Shown piece by piece: positions 17,517 to 26,564 of a DNA stretch of 64,000 bases; position 1 is the stretch's first letter; every line of letters begins with the position of its first letter. The position numbers and the translations under genes are program-made. The notes under the pieces were generated by a model, which searched no databases, was not told the DNA's origin, and was given only the letters and a program-made list of their open reading frames with translations. This stretch comes from Silvibacterium acidisoli (lineage in GTDB: Bacteria > Acidobacteriota > Terriglobia > Terriglobales > Acidobacteriaceae), in the NCBI GenBank assembly GCA_022870745.1, contig CP085323.1, positions 1,550,001-1,614,000 on the forward strand. Reading direction: 5' to 3'.

Positions 17517-18251
17517 ATGGGAAAGCTTGAAGGTAAGGTTGCGGTCATCACAGGTGGATCGAGCGGCCTGGCCCTGGCCAGCGCCAAGCGGTTCGTTGAA
17601 GAGGGTGCCTACGTTTTCATCACGGGCCGGAGGCAGGAGCAGCTCGATGAAGCCATCAAGCTGATTGGCCGGAACGTGACCGGGGTGCGCGGCGACGCGG
17701 CCAATCTCGACGACCTCGACCGCCTGTTCGACACGGTCAAGCGGGAAAAGGGCAGGATCGACATCTTGTACGCGAGCGCCGGCATGGGCGAAGCAGTTCC
17801 ACTGGGCGAGATTACTGAGCAGCACTTCGATGCGGCCTTTGGCCTGAATACACGCGGCACTTTGTTCACGGTTCAGAAGGCGCTGCCGCTCTTCAACGAC
17901 GGTGGATCGATCTTCATGACCGGTTCAGTTGCTTCAGTAAAGGGATTCCCCGGCTACGGTGTGTATGCGGCGAGCAAGGCGGCGTTACGCTCATTTGCAC
18001 GCACGTGGCTCAACGAATTGAAAGGCCGGAATATTCGGGTGAATGTGCTGAGCCCTGGACCAATCGCCACACCGATGCAGGACCAGGTTCTCACCGAGGA
18101 GGCGAAGCGGATGTTCGAATCCCTGATCCCGCGAGGCAAGATGGGACGCCCTGAGGAGATTGCCACGGCCGCGCTGTTTCTTGCTTCAGATGATTCGAGC
18201 TTCGTGAATGGGGTGGAACTATCTGTCGACGGCGGCTTCTCGGCAATCTAA
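17517..18251 (+). CDS. SDR family oxidoreductase (glucose/ribitol dehydrogenase-like)
   Basis: 245 residues from the ATG at 17517, with GAAGGGAG as Shine-Dalgarno. Classical SDR motifs: VAVITGGSSGLALASAKRF (TGxxxGxx; the third Gly is replaced by Ala), ASAGMG (NNAG position), Ser at MTGSVAS, YAASKAAL, and the C-terminal SVDGGFSAI. The chain matches small NAD(P)H-dependent aldehyde/ketone reductases. It lies divergent from the AraC regulator and is the last plus-strand gene before an inverted repeat. The substrate is unknown. Confidence 0.9.
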   Translation: MGKLEGKVAVITGGSSGLALASAKRFVEEGAYVFITGRRQEQLDEAIKLIGRNVTGVRGDAANLDDLDRLFDTVKREKGRIDILYASAGMGEAVPLGEITEQHFDAAFGLNTRGTLFTVQKALPLFNDGGSIFMTGSVASVKGFPGYGVYAASKAALRSFARTWLNELKGRNIRVNVLSPGPIATPMQDQVLTEEAKRMFESLIPRGKMGRPEEIATAALFLASDDSSFVNGVELSVDGGFSAI

Positions 18252-18266
18252 ATTAACGTATCTCGG

Positions 18267-18293
18267 TGAGTGCATTAATCGCCAATGCACTCA
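18267..18293. terminator. hairpin between convergent genes, possible terminator
   Basis: TGAGTGCATT (18267-18276) and AATGCACTCA (18284-18293) form a perfect 10-bp stem with a 7-nt loop, 15 bp after the SDR stop. No T-run follows on the plus strand, so intrinsic termination is uncertain. Confidence 0.45.
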
Positions 18294-18396
18294 TCCAGAT
18301 TGTTCGATGAACGCATTGGATAAGTGGCAGACTGGACTTTCGTTGGGCCACCGCGAAGTATCCGGAGAAATCAAAATTGTCCGCCCGGCATGCCTT

Positions 18397-18816
18397 TCAT
18401 ATTGACCACATGCTTGTCGGCATGATGCGTCTCAACACATACGAAGTAAGAACGAAGGCCATGACGAGAATGGGATCAAATTTGTCCCAGGTGCTGCCAC
18501 CGACATTCAGCTGTGAATAAAACGTGAGCAAAAGGGTGATCACGAGACCAGCGTAAGCCCACTCAGTCAATCGAGGCACCTTGGGAACTAAAAGGCCCAG
18601 GCCGCCAAGGATGTGGGTCGCGCCAATTAGCGGAATGATATAGAGCGGGTATCCGAGTTGCTGATTGGCGATCCGCCATTCGCCGGGATCATGGATTAGA
18701 TATAACCTTCCGAAGTACACCCAGACGAAGGCTACAAGACCGGTTATGACCATCGCGGCAATTTGAGTCGCTCGACCTGCCCATCCGGATTTATCGATTG
18801 TGTGTTCAGCGTTCAT
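18397..18816 (-). CDS. DoxX-like family membrane protein
   Basis: 139 residues with four hydrophobic helices (around 20-35, 58-78, 84-102 and 114-130) and DoxX-type features: an early FVWVYFGRLYL segment and GATHILGGLGLLVPK after the second helix. DoxX-like proteins are small inner membrane proteins often found beside redox enzymes and thought to take part in quinone or electrophile responses. It sits in a row of redox genes with their own regulators, convergent to the SDR. The precise role is unknown. Confidence 0.82.
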   Translation of the reverse strand: MNAEHTIDKSGWAGRATQIAAMVITGLVAFVWVYFGRLYLIHDPGEWRIANQQLGYPLYIIPLIGATHILGGLGLLVPKVPRLTEWAYAGLVITLLLTFYSQLNVGGSTWDKFDPILVMAFVLTSYVLRRIMPTSMWSI

Positions 18817-18985
18817 ATTTTGATGAATCCTTTTCTAGCCGGTTGAATGATTTAGATCGTTCTGCAATAAGTCGGCTGTGGCATAGCACGGAGCAAGGAA
18901 GGCAGGAACCGTCGTTCAAACAGGGCGCCGTGATGGCCACGGCTCCCTGTTCCCGCCCCAGGGCGCTGAAGTGCTCGCCCCGGAC

Positions 18986-19858
18986 TTACTCCTTGACGGC
19001 GTTTCGTGCAGCCGCAAACACATCATGGGCGGAGGTCGTAGCTGCTACGTGCTCCGTACCTGCGATTCCGAGGTCCATCCATCCCGCGTTAACGCTCTCA
19101 AACATTTCTTCGGCAGGTCCAGTGTGGCCCTTCGGGATGCCGAACTGCTCAAACGCTTCTGCCCATCCCGCGCGCGGAACTGCAAAGGCTTTTACGTCGA
19201 GTGTCAGAACCTCACCTAGTTGTCTGGCCACTTCATCTGCGCTTACCATCGAACCCAACTCGATAACGCGATGCCCTGACCACGCCGGCCCGGTCAGAAG
19301 CGTTGCCACCTCTGCGCCGATATCCTCTGACGCGACCATGGTCGATTTCCGGTTTGTCGGATTGTAGAAGACCGGGAGTGTTCCGCCCTGGGCGGCCTGC
19401 AACCCGAAAAGAAAGTTCTCGAAAAAGCCACCTGCGCGCACGAATGCGACTGGAGTTGGCAGGCTGCGAAATCCTTGTTCCAGGAGTGACAAGGCCGTGA
19501 CGTTCCCCACGCCGCTTTTTCTATGCGCACCCATCGATGAGAGCGCTACCACCCGCGGTGAGTCTACTTTGGTCAGCGCCTCGACATAATTTCCAATGAT
19601 GCTCCTTGCTTCTCTGTAATCAGGCGAGGGTGCCCATATCGCCGGCAGCATAACAAAGGCGCCTTCAACATCTTTGAGTGCCGCTGCGATAGCTGTCGCG
19701 TCGTTCCAGTCTCCATGCGCTAACTCCACGCCCTGATCTGCCCAGTGCGCCGCCTTATTGCGATCGCGCACAAGTGCTCGCACCTGCTTGCCTTGCTTCA
19801 GCAGATGCCGCGCAGCCGCGCCGCCAACTTTTCCCGTGATGCCCATGACCAAATACAT
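18986..19858 (-). CDS. NmrA-like NAD(P)-binding oxidoreductase (atypical SDR)
   Basis: 290 residues from the ATG at 19858, chosen for its AGGAG Shine-Dalgarno and because the Rossmann motif MYLVMGITGKVGGAAARHLL starts there. A longer frame to 20071 runs through the promoter. The family (NmrA / quinone oxidoreductase 2-like) has GxTGxxG plus VRALVRDR for NADP binding and lacks the catalytic YxxxK. Members act as redox sensors or reduce quinones. It is divergent from a TetR regulator, and the interval contains three operator-like palindromes, suggesting direct repression. Confidence 0.85.
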   Translation of the reverse strand: MYLVMGITGKVGGAAARHLLKQGKQVRALVRDRNKAAHWADQGVELAHGDWNDATAIAAALKDVEGAFVMLPAIWAPSPDYREARSIIGNYVEALTKVDSPRVVALSSMGAHRKSGVGNVTALSLLEQGFRSLPTPVAFVRAGGFFENFLFGLQAAQGGTLPVFYNPTNRKSTMVASEDIGAEVATLLTGPAWSGHRVIELGSMVSADEVARQLGEVLTLDVKAFAVPRAGWAEAFEQFGIPKGHTGPAEEMFESVNAGWMDLGIAGTEHVAATTSAHDVFAAARNAVKE

Positions 19859-19930
19859 GCCCGTGTTCTCCTCTTGCCTCGGAATTGGCCGCCCGTTCAA
19901 ATGAGTGACCTGATCGTTAGAGGTAAAAAA

Positions 19931-20021
19931 TAACCAACGGTTACAAAATAATCGATGGTTATTTTTGGACGTGCTGACTGACGAGTCATGTGAGATCGCG
20001 ATCTTTTTAAACCACTGGTTA
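19931..20021. promoter_or_regulatory. three operator-like palindromes between nmrA-like gene and tetR
   Basis: Three related elements of the form TAACC-N3-GGTTA occur in the divergent promoter: TAACCAACGGTTA (19931-19943, perfect), TAATCGATGGTTA (19949-19961, one mismatch) and AAACCACTGGTTA (20009-20021, one mismatch). The first two centres are 18 bp apart and the third is 60 bp further on. This is the pattern of multiple dimer sites for the adjacent TetR protein. Confidence 0.7.
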
Positions 20022-20071
20022 TAAAGCAACAAGCGGTCGCACAAGTCGTTAATCGGGGCTAAGCTATTCAA

Positions 20072-20752
20072 GTGACGTCCCCATCACCGAGTCGCCGTGC
20101 AGAGCGCAAAGAGAGGTTGCGGAGCGAGATCCTCGCGGCTGCGAGCAAAATGTTTGCCGATCGTGGTTACGAAGCCGTGACGCTTCGTGAGATCGCCAAA
20201 GAGATCGGCTATACGCACGCCGTGATCTATCAGCATTTTCCTGACAAAGCGCACATCCTTGCCGAGTTGAGCCGCGAGACGATCGAACTGTTGATTCAGA
20301 ACTTCGACGCAATTGCCGCGAAACATCTTCGACCGAAGGAGCGACTTTTTGCGACTTCACGTGGCCTGGTTGAGTTCTGCACGGCCCATCCACAGCAGTT
20401 CCGCAACGTTTTCTTCGGGCCGGAGAATCGCAACGGCATTCGCGCAGGACAATATATCGATGACATTGGCCGGCCTCTGTTCCAGCGATTTGTACAGCTC
20501 TTTTTCGACGTGGCCAACGATGAAGGACTGCCAAGCAGGAACGACATGGTGGTGGCCCATACCTGGTGGTACACGATCTTTGGCCTCGCCACACTCATGG
20601 TGATTCAAGGGGTTGTCCCTGAATTGCCTGACCAGACTCTCGTGGTCGAGCAAACGATCGCCACACTTTGGGCAGGCGTTCAGGCTGTTCCGCGCTTGCC
20701 GAAGAGCGCAATCGCGAAGCGATCCGGCCGGTCGAATGCCTCAAAGAAATAA
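20072..20752 (+). CDS. TetR family transcriptional regulator
   Basis: 226 residues from a GTG. The N-terminal HTH is VTLREIAKEIGYTHAVIYQH (~35-54), followed by FPDKAHILAEL. The C-terminal half resembles TetR_C_33-type ligand domains (WWYTIFGLATLMVIQG). Divergent from the NmrA-like gene, with the three TAACC-N3-GGTTA elements between them. The 250 bp after this gene, up to the convergent alpha-galactosidase, hold no gene that I can support. Confidence 0.87.
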   Translation: MTSPSPSRRAERKERLRSEILAAASKMFADRGYEAVTLREIAKEIGYTHAVIYQHFPDKAHILAELSRETIELLIQNFDAIAAKHLRPKERLFATSRGLVEFCTAHPQQFRNVFFGPENRNGIRAGQYIDDIGRPLFQRFVQLFFDVANDEGLPSRNDMVVAHTWWYTIFGLATLMVIQGVVPELPDQTLVVEQTIATLWAGVQAVPRLPKSAIAKRSGRSNASKK

Positions 20753-21008
20753 CGGCTTCAGACTATCTCGGAGTCGCTAGAGCCAACAGTGACGCCTATC
20801 TCAGCTTCTCGATATCCGGTGCTGGCTCTAACCGCGGGGAACAGGGCATTTCCTGCTCAATGCGCACTTCGCCTGGAGCGTTCTCTTTACAGGCCAAAAT
20901 GTCGCGAGGAACGGCTTGTGTTTCGGGAGACAAGCCGCCGCCGCCATCTTGAAGAACGTGTTTTCAATCCAGGTGGCCTCAGTTCTTCGCCGAAGATACC
21001 GGGGAGGC

Positions 21009-22184
21009 TCACTGCGGGCTCACCCTGAGCAGAAGCACTCCGTGGGAAGGCACCAGAGCCGTCACCTGGCCGTTCTTTGCCTCGACTTCGCTTCCCTTCC
21101 ACAGGTCGCGTAGTTTTGCGCCCTGGGCGAAGCCAACGTCCTTGAGGCGGAGTGTCATGGGCGAGGCAAGCTCTCCGCGATTGAATAGCGCTACGGCTTT
21201 GGCTCCTCCGGAGAGCGGCTTGGCCCAGACTTCATAGGGACCGGCAGCCCAGAGGCGGTCGCCCTGCTTGCCGAGCGCGTCCTGATCGACGGCAATCACA
21301 TCCTTGCTGGTCAGGATGCTCAGTGTTTCCGGAGACATCTTGCTGAGATCGTTGCCGGCGAGCAGCGGCGCAGCGAGGATCGCCCACAGAGCCATGTGCA
21401 TACGGTATTCGTCGGCGTTCATGCCGCCGTTTCCAACCTCAAGCATATCGGGATCGTTCCAGTGGCCGGGCGAGGCGTACTTTGCGAGGCCTGCCTGCGA
21501 GAAACCAATGGATTCCATGCGCGCGTAGTTGTCGTGAATATCGCCGGTAGTGCGCCATGCGTTGCCGCCGGCTTCGGGCGCCCATGCCCATACGTCGTAC
21601 CAGCCAGCCTGGCTGAAGCTGAATACAATCGGGCGTCCGGTTGCAACGAGCGCCTTGTGCATCTTTTCATAAGCTGCCTTGTCGATTGCAAAGGCCTTCA
21701 GGCGATCGCCTCCGGATTCCTTCTCCATCACATCGACGAGGCCGCATTGGTCGTACTTGAGGTAGTCGATACCCCACGCCGCGTAGGTCTTCGCGTCCTG
21801 CTCTTCATGGCCGTAGCTGCCTTCGTAGCCGGCACAGGTCTTGGGCCCGGGCGAGGAGTAGATGCCGAGCTTGAGACCCTTCGAGTGAACGTAGTCGGCG
21901 AGCGCCTTCATGTCGGGGAACTTCTTATTGCTCTGGATATTTCCGCTGGCGTCGCGGTCGCCTTCCCAGGTGTCGTCGATGTTGACGTAGATGTACCCGG
22001 CATCGCGCATGCCACTGGACACGATGGCGTCGGCCGCGGCGCGGACATCGGCATCGGTTACTTTATCGGCAAAGTGGTTCCAGCTGTTCCAGCCCATCGG
22101 CGGAGTTGCTGCGACTTCTTGAGCGAAAGCAGAAATGGTGAGAAAAGCGAAGGCAGCAATGACAGACAAAAAACGTCGTGACAT
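21009..22184 (-). CDS. glycoside hydrolase family 27, alpha-galactosidase
   Basis: 391 residues with a signal peptide (FLSVIAAFAFLTISAFAQ). The mature protein starts ATPPMGWNSWNHFADKV, the hallmark of GH27. The nucleophile Asp is in DYLKYDQCG and the acid/base Asp in RTTGDIHDN. GH27 enzymes remove terminal alpha-galactose from galactomannan, melibiose or raffinose-type sugars; here in the periplasm or outside. The C-terminal ~90 residues are the usual beta-sandwich. It is a single gene, divergent from an OPT transporter 359 bp away. An alpha-N-acetylgalactosaminidase or arabinopyranosidase activity is possible within the family. Confidence 0.92.
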   Translation of the reverse strand: MSRRFLSVIAAFAFLTISAFAQEVAATPPMGWNSWNHFADKVTDADVRAAADAIVSSGMRDAGYIYVNIDDTWEGDRDASGNIQSNKKFPDMKALADYVHSKGLKLGIYSSPGPKTCAGYEGSYGHEEQDAKTYAAWGIDYLKYDQCGLVDVMEKESGGDRLKAFAIDKAAYEKMHKALVATGRPIVFSFSQAGWYDVWAWAPEAGGNAWRTTGDIHDNYARMESIGFSQAGLAKYASPGHWNDPDMLEVGNGGMNADEYRMHMALWAILAAPLLAGNDLSKMSPETLSILTSKDVIAVDQDALGKQGDRLWAAGPYEVWAKPLSGGAKAVALFNRGELASPMTLRLKDVGFAQGAKLRDLWKGSEVEAKNGQVTALVPSHGVLLLRVSPQ

Positions 22185-22543
22185 TTTCGGTGCAACTCCC
22201 CGATGTATTTTTGGTGTTTCGCAGCGAAGTTTACATGACGCAAGTTACGAAGCGTTTCGTTGTCGAAAGGTTCCTACGAGCCTGGCTTTTCCGATTGCGA
22301 AGCACGGAGCCCCGGCGTTGACCCGGAAGCGCGAACCAAGAAATGCGACCCCGGTTACCATGAGCCAGCCTATCGTCGCCGCTCCGTCGCTCGATCTGGA
22401 AAGAGTGGCGCGAGCGAGTTTCGATATCTTTTCCCGGAAGAGTCGAACGGAATGAGTGTGAGCGGAATCCATTCCAGATGCGGCCCCGGGCTGGTAAACT
22501 CAGCTTTTTCAAGGCTAAGTTGAACAGCCACAGGAGGCACCCC
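22185..22543. other. 359-bp divergent promoter region
   Basis: Lies between the GH27 gene (minus) and the OPT transporter (plus). I find no supported gene. An imperfect palindrome CGAAGCGTTTCG (22248-22259) about 65 bp upstream of the GH27 start has the general look of a LacI-family operator but is a single weak site. AGGAGG at 22532-22537 is the transporter's Shine-Dalgarno. Confidence 0.4.
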
Positions 22544-24739
22544 TTGTCCGCAGAGACCCCGTTCCAGCCCTTTGTACCCGCCACGGAAACGCGGCCCGAG
22601 TTTTCTGTTCGAGCGATCCTGCTGGGCTGTCTCTTTGGTGTGCTCTTTGGAGCCGTGACTGTCTATGTAGGCCTGCGTGCAGGACTCACTGTCGCGGCTT
22701 CGATCCCGATCTCGGTGCTCTCCATCAGCGTTCTCCGCGCCCTCGGCCGTGCCTCGATCCTTGAAAACAATATCGTCCAGACGACCGGCAACGCCGGGCA
22801 GTCGATTGCCGCAGGCGTGATCTTTACCCTTCCGGCGTTGATCTTCCTCGGCTTCGATCTCGAGTACGCGCGCATCTTCATCCTCGCCCTGCTGGGTGGA
22901 TGGCTGGGCGTTCTCTTCATGATTCCGCTGCGGCGCCAGCTGATTGTCGAAGAACATGGCAATCTGACTTATCCCGAGGGTACAGCCTGTGCCGACGTAC
23001 TGATCGCAGGCGAACGCGGCGGATCGTTCGCAAGCCGCGTCTTCTTTGGACTGGGACTCGGCGCGCTCTACACGCTTTTCCAGAATGAGAACCTGCTGGG
23101 TGCGTGGCCGGGAACTCCAAACTACGAGCCCAAATGGCTGCCCGGAGCGGCCATCCGTGCCGAAGCGACACCGGAATATCTCGGCGTCGGCTACATCATC
23201 GGGCCGCGCGTGGCCGGCGTTCTCTTTGCCGGAGGCGTCTTCAGCTGGCTGGTGCTGATGCCTGCGATTCACTTCTTCGGAGCGCATCTGCCGACGGCAA
23301 TCTATCCTGGAACCGTACCGATTTCGCAGATGGGACCAAGTGATCTATGGAGAACGTACATCCGTCCCATGGGCGCGGGAGCCGTCGCCGCCTCGGGCCT
23401 CATCACATTGCTGAAGACGGTGCCGACGATCGTGGGAGCACTCGCAGCAGGGCTGAAGACTCTCGGCAAGAATGCGCCCATGTCCTCGGCACAGCGCACA
23501 GAACGCGATCTACCGATGAGCGTGGTACTGGGCGGCAGCGTGGTACTGGTGCTGCTCATGTTTCTCTTTTTAACCTTCAAGCCGGTGCCGGGAGCACAGG
23601 TGGGCTGGCTGGCAAACCTTGCAGCCTCTCTTCTGGTCGTCATCTTCGGATTTCTTTTTGTCACCGTCTCATCGAGAATTGTCGGACTGATCGGCAGTTC
23701 GGCGAATCCTATCTCCGGCATGACGATCGCAACGCTGATGGCGACAGCAGCCATCTTTCTCGTAAAGGGTTGGACAGCACCCGCTTTCGGAGCGCTCGCC
23801 ATCACGATCGGAGGAACAGTCTGCATTGCCGCTGCAAATGCCGGCGACACTTCACAGGATTTGAAAACCGGCTTCCTGATCGGCGCAACGCCGTGGAAGC
23901 AGCAGATCGCTGTCATGGTAGGCGTAATGGTGTCGGTCTTTGCCATCGGCATCACGCTCAATGCCATGAACCAGGGCCTTGAAACCTTCACGCCGATGAA
24001 GCAGCCAATTCCCTATAACCTGAACGCTCCCATCGATGGAGTGCAGGTGCAGCAGGCGCATTTCAAGCGCGCGCACTTCCTGCTTACGAAACCCGATCAC
24101 ACCACGCAGTTCATTGATGGTAGTGGTTACGTATTGTTGAATGCGCTGGGCTCGACCCAACTTGCGGACGGAAAGTACCTGCTCAATCCTCAGACGGGGC
24201 AGATCGAGATCCAATGGTCACAGGGCATCGGCAGCGAGAAGGCAGCCGCGCCGCAAGGCCGCCTGATGGCGACCGTAATCAATGGCATCCTCTCGCGAAA
24301 GCTTCCCTGGGGGCTGGTTCTGTTGGGGGTGTTTCTGGTTATCGCGGTGGAGCTACTCGGCGTCCGTTCGCTGTCCTTCGCTGTAGGAGCGTATCTTTCC
24401 ATCGGCACAACGCTCGCCATCTTCTGCGGCGGTATCGTGCGCTGGATGGTCGACCGTGCCGTCGCGAAGGCTGGCGGCGATGCTTCCGAGACAGAGAGCG
24501 AAGTTTCTCCTGGCTCGCTCTACGCCAGCGGTCTGATTGCCGCCGGAGGCATTATGGGTCTGCTGGGCGTAGCGCTCAAGCTTTATGACGCCGCTACAGG
24601 CCACGAAATACGCCTGTGGTTCGCACCCGACAGCGGCATTTATCAGCTGCTCTATCGCCAGCCGCTGTCGATCGTCATGTTCGCACTTCTGGCCTTCTCG
24701 CTCTACTACTTTGCGCGAAAGCCGCTCAACGACAAGTAA
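22544..24739 (+). CDS. OPT family oligopeptide transporter
   Basis: About 731 residues, starting at TTG 22544, which has a perfect AGGAGG six bases upstream. Longer in-frame starts lack one. Around 14-16 membrane helices. Conserved OPT blocks are VYVGLRAGLTVAASIPIS near the N-terminus, NNIVQTTGNAGQSIAAGVIF, and a TYPEGTACADVL block after the third helix. OPT proteins import peptides, modified peptides or metal chelates by proton symport. A soluble insertion (~490-580) separates the halves. It converges with a sodium:solute symporter with only 2 bp between the stops. The substrate is unknown. Confidence 0.92.
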   Translation: MSAETPFQPFVPATETRPEFSVRAILLGCLFGVLFGAVTVYVGLRAGLTVAASIPISVLSISVLRALGRASILENNIVQTTGNAGQSIAAGVIFTLPALIFLGFDLEYARIFILALLGGWLGVLFMIPLRRQLIVEEHGNLTYPEGTACADVLIAGERGGSFASRVFFGLGLGALYTLFQNENLLGAWPGTPNYEPKWLPGAAIRAEATPEYLGVGYIIGPRVAGVLFAGGVFSWLVLMPAIHFFGAHLPTAIYPGTVPISQMGPSDLWRTYIRPMGAGAVAASGLITLLKTVPTIVGALAAGLKTLGKNAPMSSAQRTERDLPMSVVLGGSVVLVLLMFLFLTFKPVPGAQVGWLANLAASLLVVIFGFLFVTVSSRIVGLIGSSANPISGMTIATLMATAAIFLVKGWTAPAFGALAITIGGTVCIAAANAGDTSQDLKTGFLIGATPWKQQIAVMVGVMVSVFAIGITLNAMNQGLETFTPMKQPIPYNLNAPIDGVQVQQAHFKRAHFLLTKPDHTTQFIDGSGYVLLNALGSTQLADGKYLLNPQTGQIEIQWSQGIGSEKAAAPQGRLMATVINGILSRKLPWGLVLLGVFLVIAVELLGVRSLSFAVGAYLSIGTTLAIFCGGIVRWMVDRAVAKAGGDASETESEVSPGSLYASGLIAAGGIMGLLGVALKLYDAATGHEIRLWFAPDSGIYQLLYRQPLSIVMFALLAFSLYYFARKPLNDK

Positions 24740-24741
24740 GC

Positions 24742-26178
24742 CTAATCTGCCCGAAGCTTCGCCAGCTGCTCGGGACGCGGAGGCTTCGTGACCAGACTGA
24801 TCACCACGAGGCAAAGCAGCGAGGCGACCAGTGAGGGAAAGATCGCGTCCCGCTCGGCAATGATCGCAGGCAGGTGGTGGTGAATGAACGGGCTGTCCCA
24901 GAAGACCGTCATGAACGTACCGGCTGCGATAGCGCTGACCGCGCCGGCAGCATTCGCGCGCTTCCAGTAAAAGGCCGCGAGGATCACCGGCGTCAGCGCC
25001 GCCGAATAGATGGTGTACGCATAGAGCGTCTTCCGCAGTACGGATTCGGTATGCAGCGCCTGGTAAAGCGCCCATACTCCCAGCAGCACCACCATTAGGC
25101 GCGACACGATGAGCACCTGCTTGTCTGAAGACTTCGGCGAGATATACCGGACAAATACATCATTCACAAGATTTGTCGCAGGCGAGAAAAGGAAGTTGTT
25201 CGCCGTCGAAATAATCTTCGCGAAGACCGCACCCATCAGAAGCGCGCCAAGCACCGCGGGCAATCCATGCAGCGCAGTGTAAGCAAGGATCTCGCGAGGA
25301 TGTTGCGACACCTCGCCGGTCGGGAAGACCACCGATCCGAGTACAGCCAACGTGACGATGATCGTCTCAAGGACGATCGTGCCCACGATCCAGCCGATGA
25401 CGGCGTTACGCGCGTCTTTCTCTGACTTGGCTGAAAAGAACTTCTGGTACATGGCCTGGTTGCCGAGCATCAACAGGCACGTGGGCACAGCCAGCTCCAA
25501 ACCCTGAATGAGTGTGAGATCGCCGAGCACCTCGAAGTGCGAATGCGGCAGCGCATGCATCGCTCCCGACCACCCGCCGGCAGCATGCAACAGGAAGGGA
25601 TATGCCAGCAGCAGTGTGAAGGTCGCAAGCAGGCCGATGAAGACGTCCATGTACGCGACCGAAGACATGCCCGCGACGGCTGTGAAGACGATCACGAAAG
25701 CTGCAATGAGATATTTGCCAAGGTCTGGCGAGATCACCGTGGGGAAGACGAGATGAAGGATGTCTCCGCCGCCGATGAGCTGGTAGCTGGTGATTGCCGT
25801 ATAAGTGAACAGCACCGCGATCACTCCGAGCACACGCGCCGCCTGGTTATAGCGGGCCTCCAGCAGATCGGGAATCGTGAACTGCGCGAACCTGCGCGCG
25901 CGCGGCGCGATGAAGTAGATCAGCAGCAGGCCGATCCAGCCTCCGCCTGCCTGCCAGAGCGCTGCGAAGCCGTGGCGATATGCATTCTCCGCTCCGCCGA
26001 GAAGTGAGCCGGAACCGATCCACGATGAGAGCAGCGTGAAAACCAGCACAAAGGCTGAAAGCGAACGGCTGGCGACAAGATAATCGGCCTTGGTCTTGAC
26101 CTTATGGATGCGCGAGAAAGAAACCACCAGGAGAGTGACGACAATCGCGCCCAGAACACCGGCATAAAGAGGAGACAT
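24742..26178 (-). CDS. sodium:solute symporter family protein (SSSF)
   Basis: 478 residues from the ATG at 26178; a longer frame to 26271 adds a non-conserved leader. Thirteen or so membrane helices. SSS family features are WIGSGSLLGGAENAYRHGFA in helix 1-2, the early RRFAQFTIPDLLEARYN, and AKIISTANNFLFSPATNLVNDVF with the Ser/Thr residues of the second sodium site. It would import an organic solute with Na+. The nearest relatives by eye are proline/pantothenate-type carriers, but the substrate cannot be assigned. It is followed upstream on the same strand by DUF167 and YggS genes. Confidence 0.9.
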   Translation of the reverse strand: MSPLYAGVLGAIVVTLLVVSFSRIHKVKTKADYLVASRSLSAFVLVFTLLSSWIGSGSLLGGAENAYRHGFAALWQAGGGWIGLLLIYFIAPRARRFAQFTIPDLLEARYNQAARVLGVIAVLFTYTAITSYQLIGGGDILHLVFPTVISPDLGKYLIAAFVIVFTAVAGMSSVAYMDVFIGLLATFTLLLAYPFLLHAAGGWSGAMHALPHSHFEVLGDLTLIQGLELAVPTCLLMLGNQAMYQKFFSAKSEKDARNAVIGWIVGTIVLETIIVTLAVLGSVVFPTGEVSQHPREILAYTALHGLPAVLGALLMGAVFAKIISTANNFLFSPATNLVNDVFVRYISPKSSDKQVLIVSRLMVVLLGVWALYQALHTESVLRKTLYAYTIYSAALTPVILAAFYWKRANAAGAVSAIAAGTFMTVFWDSPFIHHHLPAIIAERDAIFPSLVASLLCLVVISLVTKPPRPEQLAKLRAD

Positions 26179-26240
26179 GCAGCTCCAGAGTAAGGGAATA
26201 ACAGTAAGTCTACATCCGGTCGATGGCCTGGGCCATGAGA

Positions 26241-26564
26241 TTAACCAACCAGGAAGGACAGCGCTGTGCACACCTGCGCCGCGGTAAGGCCAGCCACCTT
26301 TAACCGCTTGCTGCGCGAAGTCTGCCCGGCAATCAGCGACACTGCGGAGGATGAGACGCCGAGCACCTCCGCGGCAAAGGCCAGCAGTGCTTCGTTCGAT
26401 CTGCCATCGACTGGAGGCGCGGCTACGGCAACCTTGATGCGTGCCTCCGCTCCTTCGACATAAAGGCCGGTGATCTTTGTCCGGCTCGCGCGCGGCGTAA
26501 CCCGTACTGCAAGAATCGCTCCGTCAGCCGCGTCACGAACCGCATCCGCTAAACCCAGGCTCAC
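26241..26564 (-). CDS. DUF167 (YggU) family protein
   Basis: 107 residues. DUF167 signature: LAVRVTPRASRTKITG at the start, IKVAVAAPPVDGRSNEALLAFAAEVLGV in the middle and SRSKRLKVAG. The function of the family is unknown despite wide conservation. It starts with GTG overlapping the stop of the YggS-like gene by 4 bases, and yggS-DUF167 linkage is common in bacteria, so the two are probably translated together. Confidence 0.88.
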   Translation of the reverse strand: MSLGLADAVRDAADGAILAVRVTPRASRTKITGLYVEGAEARIKVAVAAPPVDGRSNEALLAFAAEVLGVSSSAVSLIAGQTSRSKRLKVAGLTAAQVCTALSFLVG

